From UBA3478 sp049596955 (GTDB taxonomy: Bacteria > Bacteroidota > Bacteroidia > Flavobacteriales > Flavobacteriaceae), in assembly GCA_049596955.1 (NCBI GenBank), contig JBMYMD010000011.1, forward strand, positions 1-64,000: a stretch of 64,000 nucleotides of DNA, written 5' to 3'. The translations under genes were made by a program, and so were the position numbers. The notes under the pieces were generated by a model, which saw only the letters and a list, made by a program, of their open reading frames with translations, made no database searches and was not told the DNA's origin. Each line of letters starts with the position of its first letter. Position 1 is the stretch's first letter. This document shows positions 8,705-17,021 of this stretch, one piece after another.

Positions 8705-9504
8705 CGACCTCCTAAAGATTTCAAATCTAATTGGCACTCCGGACCCAGTAAAGGAACCGGCTCAAGTCCCATAGCCGTTCTACTTGACATAATATTCATC
8801 ATATCAGTATTAAAGTTGAGCTCTGCGACCATTAAACAATTCTCCTCATTACAGTGATTCTCATCGTCAGGTGCACTATGATCGGCTCCTTCACGCTCGC
8901 TCCCTAAATTGACTAAACCAAAAAGGTGACCGAATTCATGTTGAATGACTGCTGTTTCAACATCTGCCCTTGTAATAGGCAGGGTGGTCTTATCGGCAAG
9001 AAGTCGAATTGATTTTTGAAAGAAAACCATCGATGTGTTGTAATAAACAGCTCCTAAGACAAAACGGTTTTGACTCGGCACATCTAGGGTGGAACCTGCA
9101 TCAGTAAAATACATGTAAAGGCTTAATGTTTTTCCGTCATTATAAACAGTTCGATACTCATTTTCTAACTCAGCAATTTTGTTGTAGTTCATGCTTTCAA
9201 TATTAGTTGAAGCAACGCTTTTGTAGGTGATCTGAATATCTGTCTTAAAGGTGAATGTCTCTAACCATTGGCGAAATCGATCAATTGAACCTGGTGTTGG
9301 TTTGTAAGTGTCCACGTGAACGATTTCGATATGTAGTTTGTCAAAATTATCGTTGTTCAAAAAGTCTGCTGCGCTTGTTCCAATAGACTGCCTATTTTCT
9401 ACCTTAGAAACAATGGGGTCAGTCGTTTCAGATTCATTATCCGAATTTTTTGAACATGAAATCAAAATGATTCCAACTGCGAAAAGTAATTTTAAATTTC
9501 TCAT
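8701..9504 (-). CDS. Zinc metalloprotease lipoprotein
   Basis: Predicted membrane-anchored metalloprotease. The N-terminus is a lipoprotein signal with cysteine in LISCSK, followed by an acidic, serine-rich linker. The metal site is H189-E-F-G-H193-L-F-G, with H209 (GADHSAP) as probable third ligand, a metzincin-like HExxHxxGxxH-type arrangement with a longer than usual gap before the third His. Two cysteines (HCNEENC) follow the site. Translation is coupled to the upstream methyltransferase by a 4-base ATGA overlap. Substrate unknown. Confidence 0.8.
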   Translation of the reverse strand: MRNLKLLFAVGIILISCSKNSDNESETTDPIVSKVENRQSIGTSAADFLNNDNFDKLHIEIVHVDTYKPTPGSIDRFRQWLETFTFKTDIQITYKSVASTNIESMNYNKIAELENEYRTVYNDGKTLSLYMYFTDAGSTLDVPSQNRFVLGAVYYNTSMVFFQKSIRLLADKTTLPITRADVETAVIQHEFGHLFGLVNLGSEREGADHSAPDDENHCNEENCLMVAELNFNTDMMNIMSSRTAMGLEPVPLLGPECQLDLKSLGGR

Positions 9505-10220
9505 AGCCTAGAGATACGAGCTAAATAGTGATAATCCTCTAGCTCCAGAAGCCTTTCACATTTTAACCCAATAGAATTACAAATATCTCTCAATATTTCA
9601 AAGCCAACAAATAACCAATCAAAACTTGTTGTTAAATCTTTATAGCTTGTGGTATAGGTCAAATCTCCGTGATAGTTTTGATCAGCTGGAACCCAGAAAC
9701 CCTCATCACCTCCGTTTTCATATAAATAGCGCAGGTCTGCAGAATCTGCCAAAATAAAACCGTCCTTATCGAGATGTTGCACTAATTTTAGTAGGAACGA
9801 AGAGAGTTCATTTAAGCGACCAGCTAGTCCCAGACCATTCATCATCAACAAAATAGTTTGGTAAGTTGTTTCTACTTTTAGGTTTTGCCAGCATAGGCAA
9901 TAAATTTCTTGTACTCCTCTTTTGAGGGCAATGTCAACGCATCCCTGAGATGTATCAATACCTACGGCTTTGATTTGTTGCTCTTGCAAATGCAGCAAGT
10001 GGTTTCCAACACCGCATCCTATGTCTAAGACCGGTGAAACACATAATTGCAAGGCTTTTTGCTCTAGATCATTCATTTGTTCCAATGGCCGAAAAAAATA
10101 AGACATTGGGATGTAATCAATATCCCCTAGTGAAGATTTGGTCGTAATTTGCAGAGCGTTGTCATTGGTTTCAAAATAATCCTTGGCCGCTGCACCAAAA
10201 ACGTCGTCAATGGTATTCAT
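9501..10220 (-). CDS. Class I SAM-dependent methyltransferase
   Basis: Cytoplasmic methyltransferase with a Rossmann-type SAM-binding motif I, PVLDIGCGVGNHLLHL, near residues 62-77, followed by the acidic loop GIDTSQG of motif II. The rest (ILLMMNGLGLAG, DKDGFILADSADL) fits motifs IV and post-I of small-molecule methyltransferases. Length 239. It is the first gene of a two-gene unit with the metalloprotease and is divergent from the Cys-cluster gene, with 33 bases between starts. The methyl acceptor cannot be inferred. Confidence 0.8.
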   Translation of the reverse strand: MNTIDDVFGAAAKDYFETNDNALQITTKSSLGDIDYIPMSYFFRPLEQMNDLEQKALQLCVSPVLDIGCGVGNHLLHLQEQQIKAVGIDTSQGCVDIALKRGVQEIYCLCWQNLKVETTYQTILLMMNGLGLAGRLNELSSFLLKLVQHLDKDGFILADSADLRYLYENGGDEGFWVPADQNYHGDLTYTTSYKDLTTSFDWLFVGFEILRDICNSIGLKCERLLELEDYHYLARISRL

Positions 10221-10253
10221 ACTACAATAATTGAGTGCTTAAATTCAAAAGAA

Positions 10254-10748
10254 ATGAAGCAAGACCTTGTAAAGCTAAGAGAAAAAGCAGAACAAAAGGC
10301 TGATGAGCATCGCTCCTTTTTCGAAGTAGTTTCAAAAAATCCACCAAAATCATATGATCAAAATTGTAAGGATATTCACGATGCTGTTTTTGAAAATACA
10401 AATTGTTTGGAATGCGCAAATTGTTGTAAAACCACAGGTCCGTTGTTTACCACAAGGGATATCGATCGCATATCGAAACACCTCAACTTGACTCCACATC
10501 AATTTGTTAAAGAGTATCTCAAAAAAGACGAAGATGGTGATTGGGTGCTACAAACATTACCCTGCTCTTTCTTAGATAAAGACAATAGATGCACGATTTA
10601 CGAGCATCGTCCTCAGGCGTGTCGCGAATATCCTCATACTGATCGCATCAAAAATTATGAAATTAAAGACATTACATTGGAAAACGTCAAAATATGTCCA
10701 GCAGCTTTTGAAATCGTAGAAAGGATGCGTCTAAAAATAAGTGTATAA
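10254..10748 (+). CDS. YkgJ-like cysteine cluster protein (zinc or iron binding)
   Basis: Small cytoplasmic protein of the YkgJ/CxxCxxCC family. Conserved cysteines: C51-x2-C54-x2-C57-C58 (CLECANCC), then LPCSF, DNRCTIY and QACREYP, the standard eight-cysteine pattern thought to hold a metal or an Fe-S centre. ATG at 10254 is chosen over an upstream in-frame start because the earlier residues overlap the divergent methyltransferase and do not look like family sequence. Function in the family is unsettled. Confidence 0.82.
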   Translation: MKQDLVKLREKAEQKADEHRSFFEVVSKNPPKSYDQNCKDIHDAVFENTNCLECANCCKTTGPLFTTRDIDRISKHLNLTPHQFVKEYLKKDEDGDWVLQTLPCSFLDKDNRCTIYEHRPQACREYPHTDRIKNYEIKDITLENVKICPAAFEIVERMRLKISV

Positions 10749-10772
10749 ATCTATTCATTTCCTTATTTCAAT

Positions 10773-10780
10773 TAAATTTG
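10773..10780 (+). promoter_or_regulatory. Candidate -7 promoter element for the lipoprotein gene
   Basis: TAAATTTG matches TAnnTTTG and sits 16 bases before the ATG at 10797, implying a very short leader. No clear -33 TTTG is seen. Confidence 0.42.
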
Positions 10781-10796
10781 CATCATCTTTTACACT

Positions 10797-11324
10797 ATGA
10801 GGAAAATCATTTTTATAGGAGTTTTGGTGACGATCATCAGCTCTTGCAGCTCGAACAAGGAATTCGAAATTACTGAGGACAGCATTGGCCTGATTTCAAA
10901 AACAACCTTGTTATCAGAAATAGAAACACTTTACGCAAAAGACTCTGTAGTTGTCAATGGAACTTCTAACAGCATTGAGAAAATCGATGTTTACCAAGGC
11001 GAAAACCTGCTATTCAGCCTCAGTCCTAAAACTGAGAATCCTGAACAAATTGGAACCGTTAAAATAGAAGATTCTCGATTTGAAATTAAAGGAAGTGGTA
11101 TTTCTTTGAGTTCTACATTTCAGGAAATCCAATCAGAAATGGAAATAGATAAGATTATACCTACGGCTATGAGCGCGTCTATCTTTATTAAAAATTCACC
11201 ATTTTTATTTGCTATTGACAAGGGAAACCTTCCTGAATCCATAAAATACGGATATGACCCAATAGAAAAAACCCAAGTAACCGAAAGTACGCCAATAAAG
11301 TACTTTTTTATCAGTTGGGAATGA
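10797..11324 (+). CDS. Putative lipoprotein of unknown function
   Basis: 175-residue protein I do not recognise. It starts with a lipoprotein signal (hydrophobic VTIISSC, cysteine at about 17), so it is likely tethered to a membrane. The mature part alternates short beta-strand-like stretches (IEKIDVYQGENLLFSL, IGTVKIEDSRFEIKG) and ends with SIKYGYDP...FFISWE. The stop codon overlaps the ATG of the alpha/beta hydrolase (ATGA), indicating translational coupling. Confidence 0.65.
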   Translation: MRKIIFIGVLVTIISSCSSNKEFEITEDSIGLISKTTLLSEIETLYAKDSVVVNGTSNSIEKIDVYQGENLLFSLSPKTENPEQIGTVKIEDSRFEIKGSGISLSSTFQEIQSEMEIDKIIPTAMSASIFIKNSPFLFAIDKGNLPESIKYGYDPIEKTQVTESTPIKYFFISWE

Positions 11325-12172
11325 ATCTAAAAAAAGTGATTCCACTGGTTTATGGCCAGTTTTTAAATGTTCTCTCTTTATTTTTTCCAACTCTAGCGGG
11401 TAATAAAGCCTTGTACATTTTTGCGAAAGTCCGCAAAGGAAAACTTGAAAGTAATCAATTACCCAAATTGTTGCAGGAAGGTTTAGCCGAAAAAATACAG
11501 TGTAATGGTCACTCTATTCAGTCATATCGCTGGAAAGGAACTGGTCCTTCGGTGCTTTTATTGCACGGCTGGGAGAGCAATTCCAATAGATGGAGAAATT
11601 TAATTACTGTTTTAAAAGAAAAAGAATACGATATTCATGCCATTGACGCTCCTGCTCACGGTTTGTCTTCGGGTGAGTACCACTTTTTACCAAACTATGC
11701 CGCAGCCTTTCATCAGATCTTAAAGAAATATGAAATTAGACACCTCATTGGACACTCCATGGGGGGTATGGCTTGTATGTACGAATTTTATCATCATGAA
11801 CATCCTAGTGTGAAGAACATTATCACCATGGGGTCTCCTTGTGATTTTTCCCTTGTAGTAAGTGATTTTCAATCCATCCTTAAATTTAACAATAGGGTAC
11901 TGAAAGCTTTAGATAAGGTTGTTCGTTTAAATGTGGGTTATCACATAAACGAGTTCAGTAGCGCACAATTTTGTGAAAAAATTCAACAAAATGGGTATCT
12001 TTTTCACGATGAAAAAGACCTTCAAATACCAATAAGTCAATCACAAAAATTACACAAACACTGGAAGACAAGTGAACTCATAACATTTAGCGGTTTTGGA
12101 CACAGTTTACATCAAAAAGAAGTCATTAAAAAAATAGTAGCTTTACTCGACCAGACAAAATATAACTCATGA
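11321..12172 (+). CDS. Alpha/beta hydrolase
   Basis: Serine hydrolase of the alpha/beta fold. H82-G-W forms the oxyanion-hole motif, S146 in GHSMGGM is the nucleophile elbow and H261 in GFGHSLH the catalytic histidine; an acid probably lies in the LFHDEKDLQIP stretch. No signal peptide is evident, although the first 25 residues are hydrophobic (VIPLVYGQFLNVLSLFFP), so membrane contact is possible. ATG at 11321 is chosen since it overlaps the previous stop; a TTG six bases earlier is less likely. Its own end overlaps the next gene by ATGA. Substrate unknown. Confidence 0.83.
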   Translation: MNLKKVIPLVYGQFLNVLSLFFPTLAGNKALYIFAKVRKGKLESNQLPKLLQEGLAEKIQCNGHSIQSYRWKGTGPSVLLLHGWESNSNRWRNLITVLKEKEYDIHAIDAPAHGLSSGEYHFLPNYAAAFHQILKKYEIRHLIGHSMGGMACMYEFYHHEHPSVKNIITMGSPCDFSLVVSDFQSILKFNNRVLKALDKVVRLNVGYHINEFSSAQFCEKIQQNGYLFHDEKDLQIPISQSQKLHKHWKTSELITFSGFGHSLHQKEVIKKIVALLDQTKYNS

Positions 12173-12588
12173 AACTCTCTCCATTTCACTTAGCCATTCC
12201 CGTAGACGATGTTGCAAAAGCAAGAGCATTTTATACCCAAACCTTAAAGTTTGAAGAAGGTAGAAGCAGTGATCATTGGGTAGATTACAATTTCTTTGGA
12301 CACCAACTCGTCATTCATTATAAACCAAAACAAGAAACAGAAATCTACACCAATCCAGTTGATGGAAAAGATGTTCCTGTTCCACATTTTGGAGTTGTTC
12401 TAGACTGGGAACAATTTTGGGAATTTGCAAATACTTTAAAAGCGGCAGCCATTGAATTCATCATCCCTCCCTATATTCGATTTGAAGGAGAAGTTGGCGA
12501 ACAAGCTACCCTATTTTTCAAAGATCCCTGTGGAAACGCCTTGGAATTCAAGTCGTTTAAAGATATGACTCAGTTATTCGCCAAGTAA
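12169..12588 (+). CDS. VOC-superfamily (glyoxalase/dioxygenase-like) protein
   Basis: 139-residue vicinal-oxygen-chelate protein with two beta-alpha-beta modules. H7 in SPFHLAIPV, the region GHQLVIH, H in VPHFGVVL and E in NALEFKSF match the usual 2-His/Glu metal positions. The ending FFKDPCGNALEFK is typical of the family. It closes the three-gene plus-strand unit by a 4-base overlap with the hydrolase. Members vary from lyases to dioxygenases, so the reaction cannot be named. Confidence 0.83.
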   Translation: MKLSPFHLAIPVDDVAKARAFYTQTLKFEEGRSSDHWVDYNFFGHQLVIHYKPKQETEIYTNPVDGKDVPVPHFGVVLDWEQFWEFANTLKAAAIEFIIPPYIRFEGEVGEQATLFFKDPCGNALEFKSFKDMTQLFAK

Positions 12589-12590
12589 TC

Positions 12591-12953
12591 TCAAAAGAGT
12601 GTATCTGATTTACGCTCGTTACAGCTTTTACAAAGCAGCCTGAGGTTTTCAATTTCATGCCCTCCACCCCTAGAAAAAGGAAAAATATGATCAATCGTTA
12701 GGTCTGATTTTTGTCCGCAGCGCACGCAGCAATGATCATCTCTATTCAAGACAGCCTTACGCCTGGAAGCTGGAATTTTACGATTGCGCTTTTCTTTAGA
12801 GCGCTGCTTTATGAGCCCTACCTCAACGCCCAATTGATCTGCATAACGCTGTTGAGCCTTTATAATTCGACGCTGCATTCGATAAGTAGCACCCAGCATG
12901 ATAGCAGCGAGGATAATGATAAAGATAAAAGCTGATAAAAAAATCGTAATCAA
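12591..12953 (-). CDS. HNH endonuclease domain protein with N-terminal membrane segment
   Basis: 120 residues. The first 23 are strongly hydrophobic (probable single membrane anchor), followed by a basic helix and a C-terminal HNH domain: zinc cysteines C76-x2-C79 and C108-x2-C111, D88-H89 (TIDHIFPFSRGG) and N103 (ENLRLLC). The HNH core is complete, so nuclease activity is plausible. The start is a TTG that overlaps the folD stop (TTGA), implying coupling; an internal ATG at 12899 would drop the anchor. Third gene after ffh and folD. A restriction or defence role is not supported by the neighbours. Confidence 0.75.
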   Translation of the reverse strand: MITIFLSAFIFIIILAAIMLGATYRMQRRIIKAQQRYADQLGVEVGLIKQRSKEKRNRKIPASRRKAVLNRDDHCCVRCGQKSDLTIDHIFPFSRGGGHEIENLRLLCKSCNERKSDTLF

Positions 12954-13831
12954 GACAGTTGATAACGCTGGTAAGCCAGTAGAGTATTCTGTAATAGCAT
13001 AGCTATGGTCATAGGACCAACTCCACCAGGAACAGGGGTAATATGCGAAGATTTTGGAGCCACCTCATCGTAATCGACATCACCAACTAGTTTGTATCCC
13101 TTGGCACTACTTGGATCATCTACCCTTGTAATTCCAACGTCAATAATCACAGTTCCTTCACTAACCATATCGGCCTTCAAAAAATTAGGGATTCCCAATG
13201 CGACAACAATGATATCCGATTGCAATGACAACTCTTTTAAGTTTTTAGTTCGGCTATGTGCCAAGGTAACAGTGGCGTTGGCAAAAGGCTTTTTCTGAGA
13301 CAGCAAAATACTCATTGGTCTACCCACAATATTACTTCGACCTACAACAAGCACATTTTTACCTGAAGTTTCGATCTCATAGCGCTCTATGAGTTGCATA
13401 ATACCAAAAGGGGTTGCTGAAATAAAACTATCCATTTCTAAAGCCATTCGACCAAAGTTTGTTGGATGAAATCCGTCCACATCCTTTTTGGGGTCGACCG
13501 CTAATAATATTTTCTCTTCGTTTATTTGAGAGGGTAATGGCAGTTGAACGATAAAACCATCAATAGCATCATCAGTGTTTAAAGCTTGAACCTGATGTAA
13601 AAGTTCTTCTTCGGTTGTAGAATCCTTGAGACGAATCAATGTAGATTCAAAACCCACTTTTTCGCATGCTCTAACCTTATTTTTGACATAAGTCATTGAG
13701 GCTCCATCTTCACCGACTAAAACGGCCGCAAGATGCGGAGGCCTTTTATTCAGATTGATGATGTTAGTCACCTCGGCAGCAATCTCATCTTTGATGTCTG
13801 CACTTGTTTTTTTTCCATCTAGTAATATCAT
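12950..13831 (-). CDS. folD: Bifunctional methylenetetrahydrofolate dehydrogenase/cyclohydrolase FolD
   Basis: Catalyses oxidation of 5,10-methylene-THF and hydrolysis of the methenyl form in cytoplasmic one-carbon metabolism. Signatures: YVKNKVRACEKVGF with the catalytic lysine, QLPLPSQI, DVDGFHPTNFGRM, NADP-binding VVGRSNIVGRPM and PVPGGVGPMTIAML. Length 293 is normal. It starts 11 bases after the ffh stop in the same operon and its end overlaps the HNH gene. Confidence 0.96.
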   Translation of the reverse strand: MILLDGKKTSADIKDEIAAEVTNIINLNKRPPHLAAVLVGEDGASMTYVKNKVRACEKVGFESTLIRLKDSTTEEELLHQVQALNTDDAIDGFIVQLPLPSQINEEKILLAVDPKKDVDGFHPTNFGRMALEMDSFISATPFGIMQLIERYEIETSGKNVLVVGRSNIVGRPMSILLSQKKPFANATVTLAHSRTKNLKELSLQSDIIVVALGIPNFLKADMVSEGTVIIDVGITRVDDPSSAKGYKLVGDVDYDEVAPKSSHITPVPGGVGPMTIAMLLQNTLLAYQRYQLS

Positions 13832-13842
13832 CTTTGTAATTT

Positions 13843-15189
13843 TTAAGACATTCGTCCTGGTCCTCCCTGTTGTTGCATCATTCGCATCATATTTCTTGCG
13901 CCGCCCCCTTGCATCATTTTCATCATCTTACTCATTTGAGTAAACTGTTTTAAGAGCTGATTGACCTCTTGAATACTTCTACCACTTCCCATAGCGATGC
14001 GTTTTTTACGAGATGAATTTAGTAGTGAGGGATTAGAGCGCTCCTTAGGTGTCATACTATGAATTATAGCCTCGATATGTTTAAAGGAGTCATTGTCCAC
14101 ATCCAAATCTTTGGTCATTTTACCCATTCCAGGAATCATTCCCATCAAATCTTTCATATTCCCCATCTTTTTAATTTGTTGAATCTGAGATAAGAAATCA
14201 TCAAAGCCAAATTTGTTTTTAGCAATTTTTTTCTGGAGTTTACGAGCCTGTTCTTCATCGAATTGTTCTTGTGCTCGTTCGACAAGTGAAACCACATCAC
14301 CCATACCTAGTATACGGTCAGCCATTCGATCCGGATGAAAGACATCAAGTGCTTCCATCTTTTCTCCAGTACCGATGAACTTAATGGGTTTATCAACCAC
14401 AGACTTAATAGACAAGGCTGCTCCACCTCGAGTATCACCATCTAACTTGGTCAAAACCACACCGTCAAAATTCAATAAATCGTGAAATGCCTTCGCCGTA
14501 TTTACAGCATCTTGACCGGTCATAGAATCCACCACAAAAAGCGTTTCATCAGGGCGAGCCTCATCATGGATTGCTTTAATTTCATCCATAAGCTCCTGGT
14601 CCACAGCTAATCGACCAGCGGTATCTATGATGACCACATCATTTCCATTGGTTTTTGCCTGAGCAAGCCCTTCTTTCGTAATGATTATTGGGTTTTTTTC
14701 TTCTGTATTTGCGTAAACGTCAACACCTATTTGGGCTGCGAGGATACTCAATTGTTCTATAGCCGCAGGACGATACACATCACATGCGACAAGAAGTGGC
14801 TTTTTTGCTTTCTTAGTCTTAAGGTAATTCGCTAGTTTTCCTGAAAAAGTTGTTTTACCCGAACCTTGTAAACCAGCCATTAATACAACTGAAGGTTTTT
14901 GCTGTAATTCTAAGCCGACGCTTTGTCCGCCCATTAACAAGGCCAACTCATCGCGAACAATTTTAACCATTAACTGACCCGGCTGAAGAGAGTTTAAAAC
15001 CTCCTGTCCGAGTGCCTTTTCCTTCACAGCATTGGTGAACGCCTTAGCCGTTTTAAAATTGACATCGGCATCCAAAAGCGCTCTTCTAATGTCTTTGAGC
15101 GTCTCTGCGACATTGATTTCATTAATCTTTCCTTGGCCTTTTATTCGTTTAAAGGCGCCTTCGAGTTTCTCACTTAAATTTTCGAACAT
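13843..15189 (-). CDS. ffh: Signal recognition particle protein Ffh
   Basis: GTPase that binds hydrophobic signal sequences and 4.5S RNA and delivers ribosomes to FtsY and SecYEG. N-domain to about residue 90; G-domain with GLQGSGKTTFSGKLA near 105-120, DTAGRLAVD, TKLDGDTRGG; methionine-rich M-domain ending MMKMMQGGGARNMMRMMQQQ. Length 448 is standard. First gene of the ffh-folD-HNH operon. The 44-base gap upstream separates it from blh on the same strand; no 4.5S RNA was recognised here. Confidence 0.96.
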   Translation of the reverse strand: MFENLSEKLEGAFKRIKGQGKINEINVAETLKDIRRALLDADVNFKTAKAFTNAVKEKALGQEVLNSLQPGQLMVKIVRDELALLMGGQSVGLELQQKPSVVLMAGLQGSGKTTFSGKLANYLKTKKAKKPLLVACDVYRPAAIEQLSILAAQIGVDVYANTEEKNPIIITKEGLAQAKTNGNDVVIIDTAGRLAVDQELMDEIKAIHDEARPDETLFVVDSMTGQDAVNTAKAFHDLLNFDGVVLTKLDGDTRGGAALSIKSVVDKPIKFIGTGEKMEALDVFHPDRMADRILGMGDVVSLVERAQEQFDEEQARKLQKKIAKNKFGFDDFLSQIQQIKKMGNMKDLMGMIPGMGKMTKDLDVDNDSFKHIEAIIHSMTPKERSNPSLLNSSRKKRIAMGSGRSIQEVNQLLKQFTQMSKMMKMMQGGGARNMMRMMQQQGGPGRMS

Positions 15190-15233
15190 AGAAGTCTTCT
15201 TTTGGGTCGTAAAAATACAAAGTTTAAACGATG

Positions 15234-16112
15234 CTATGAATCTTTAAATAAGGTAGCCATTACTAATACATGTGGAAAAGTCACTCCTGCTAAGAAGTAC
15301 ACCAGGTAAGATTTATAATTTACCACATCAATATTAAATACGAATACCAATAGCACAAAAGCACTCAAGGCCATAGCCCAATACAAGGAACCATTTTTTA
15401 CATATTTAAACAGCGATCTTTTAGATAAATCATTGTACATAGTATGTAATTGATGGATGATAGAAGGTACACTGTGCCAAATCACAAAATAGATGGCAAA
15501 TGACCAAAGTAAAGTGGCCGTATAAAATATGAGTGAGAGAAAGGATAATACCAGAAGTTCAAAAAGTATATTGATTCGGAGTTCTTTAGTGTACAACCCA
15601 AAATACAGAAAGCTAAGTAACATGAGACCAGTATTGATGAGTAAACTCAATTCTAGGGTTTGATATGAAATTACATAACCAACGATGTCTGAAATAACCG
15701 CCAAAGATTCTGCCGCATTAAAAAAGAAGAGTAATAAAAATACCTCCAAACCATATATTACGAAAACAAATAGTCTTACAATACCTTTTCGATCAAATAA
15801 CAAACTAAAATGTTGTTCACCAAAGTGGAATCCACTTATCAACACAAAAAAGAAAAGCGCCCAATTTTGGAATTGATAAAAAATTAACAAAATCACAAAA
15901 ACACTAAGTATATAGATGGCAAGGCTCTGTACCCCTGACATTCTTAACACCCCTTTTTTGTTTAAGACTGAAATAATTTGTAAGTCATTGGCTCCGTGTA
16001 TTAAACCAATACTCAATATTAAAATCAAGGCAAAAATATCCTCGTAATAATCCGCAGAAAGATTGGAAATCCACAGCCCGACAAGGCTTAGTATGAAATA
16101 GGAAATTTTCAA
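15234..16112 (-). CDS. blh: Beta-carotene 15,15'-dioxygenase, Brp/Blh family
   Basis: Membrane enzyme that splits beta-carotene into two retinal molecules, the chromophore of the adjacent proteorhodopsin. It has about eight hydrophobic spans and the family histidines: H39 in GLIHGANDL, those in FHFGEQHF, WHSVPSIIHQ and FPHVLVMA. No ATG lies before the essential H39 region; the first is near residue 58, so the gene must begin at a non-ATG codon, most likely TTG at 16112, with an in-frame stop five codons further upstream. It is divergent from proteorhodopsin across a 112-base AT-rich gap. Carotenoid genes (crtE, B, I, Y) are not in this window. Confidence 0.88.
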   Translation of the reverse strand: MKISYFILSLVGLWISNLSADYYEDIFALILILSIGLIHGANDLQIISVLNKKGVLRMSGVQSLAIYILSVFVILLIFYQFQNWALFFFVLISGFHFGEQHFSLLFDRKGIVRLFVFVIYGLEVFLLLFFFNAAESLAVISDIVGYVISYQTLELSLLINTGLMLLSFLYFGLYTKELRINILFELLVLSFLSLIFYTATLLWSFAIYFVIWHSVPSIIHQLHTMYNDLSKRSLFKYVKNGSLYWAMALSAFVLLVFVFNIDVVNYKSYLVYFLAGVTFPHVLVMATLFKDS

Positions 16113-16224
16113 ATTCTTAATTAATTATATCAAATTTTAATTTTTTTTAAAAATTTATTGTTAAAATTAAGATATTGTGTTCAATTAATTATATATTTGG
16201 TTAAACAAAAATTAACTATACTAC
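16113..16224. promoter_or_regulatory. Divergent control region between blh and proteorhodopsin
   Basis: 112 bases, almost entirely A and T. On the plus strand TATATTTG (16192-16199) fits the TAnnTTTG -7 element about 26 bases before the proteorhodopsin ATG; the only TTG upstream sits at an unusual 14-base spacing, so the -33 box is weak. For blh on the minus strand only near-matches (TTTG preceded by TA with a one-base spacing error) are seen. A shared region could allow light or nutrient co-regulation, but no operator repeat is evident. Confidence 0.5.
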
Positions 16225-16959
16225 ATGAAAGCACTACTTCTTAACATGCCATTGTTGGCAGACGTTTCGAAAATTGCAACTGACGATTATGTTGGTTTCA
16301 CTTTTTTTGTAGGTTGTATGGCCATGATGGCCGCATCAGCCTTTTTCTTTTTATCAATGAATAGTTTCGACTCTAAGTGGAGAACTTCTATTCTGGTATC
16401 TGGTTTGATTACATTTATCGCTGCTGTACACTACTGGTACATGAGAGATTATTGGGCATCAAACGGAGAATCACCAACATTCTTTAGATATGTTGACTGG
16501 GTATTAACTGTACCTTTAATGTGTGTAGAATTTTATTTAATCCTCAAAGTAGCAGGAGCTCAGAGATCTATGATGTGGAGACTCATCTTATTATCTGTGA
16601 TCATGCTTGTTACAGGTTACTGGGGAGAAGCTGTTGCTAGAGACCAAGCATGGTTCTGGGGATTAGTTTCAGGAATTGCTTACTTCGTAATTGTTTATGA
16701 CATTTGGTTTGGTAAAGCAAAAGCACTTGCTGTTCAGGCAGGAGGAGCTACACTTCAAGCACACAAAACACTATGTTGGTTCGTACTAGTAGGATGGGCT
16801 ATTTATCCAATCGGATATATGGCAGGTACTCCTGGATGGTATGAAGGAATATTCGGTGGATTAGCGATGGATGTTATCTACAACATCGGTGATGCAGTGA
16901 ACAAAATTGGATTTGGTCTAGTAGTTTACGGCGCTGCTGTAGCTGCAAGAGAGTCATAA
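16225..16959 (+). CDS. Proteorhodopsin (green-absorbing type, proton pump)
   Basis: Seven-helix retinal protein that pumps protons outward in light. Key residues by alignment to the SAR86 protein: proton acceptor D91, T95 and proton donor E102 (DTE motif of H+ pumps, not the NQ motif of sodium pumps), H69 partnering the acceptor, Schiff-base lysine K227 in NKIGFGL. The tuning position is M99 (equivalent to 105), as in green-absorbing flavobacterial proteins; blue forms have Q. An N-terminal region of about 20 residues precedes helix A. ATG with an upstream TAnnTTTG box; a strong terminator follows. It is next to blh, which makes its retinal. Confidence 0.97.
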   Translation: MKALLLNMPLLADVSKIATDDYVGFTFFVGCMAMMAASAFFFLSMNSFDSKWRTSILVSGLITFIAAVHYWYMRDYWASNGESPTFFRYVDWVLTVPLMCVEFYLILKVAGAQRSMMWRLILLSVIMLVTGYWGEAVARDQAWFWGLVSGIAYFVIVYDIWFGKAKALAVQAGGATLQAHKTLCWFVLVGWAIYPIGYMAGTPGWYEGIFGGLAMDVIYNIGDAVNKIGFGLVVYGAAVAARES

Positions 16960-16981
16960 TCCGCATTGATGCAAACGCATA

Positions 16982-17010
16982 AAAGGCCGTGATTTTCACG
17001 GCCTTTTTTT
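16982..17010 (+). terminator. Bidirectional intrinsic terminator, proteorhodopsin/argS
   Basis: Perfect 11-base-pair stem (AAAGGCCGTGA with TCACGGCCTTT) and a three-base loop, followed by seven Ts in the plus direction and four Ts in the minus direction. It ends proteorhodopsin and probably argS, whose stop is 12 bases away. Confidence 0.9.
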
Positions 17011-17021
17011 ATACGCTTTTT

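Noticed and set aside
12591..12953. HNH protein as part of a restriction or phage-defence island
   Set aside because: No methyltransferase partner, toxin, integrase or phage gene is nearby; the surrounding genes are housekeeping.
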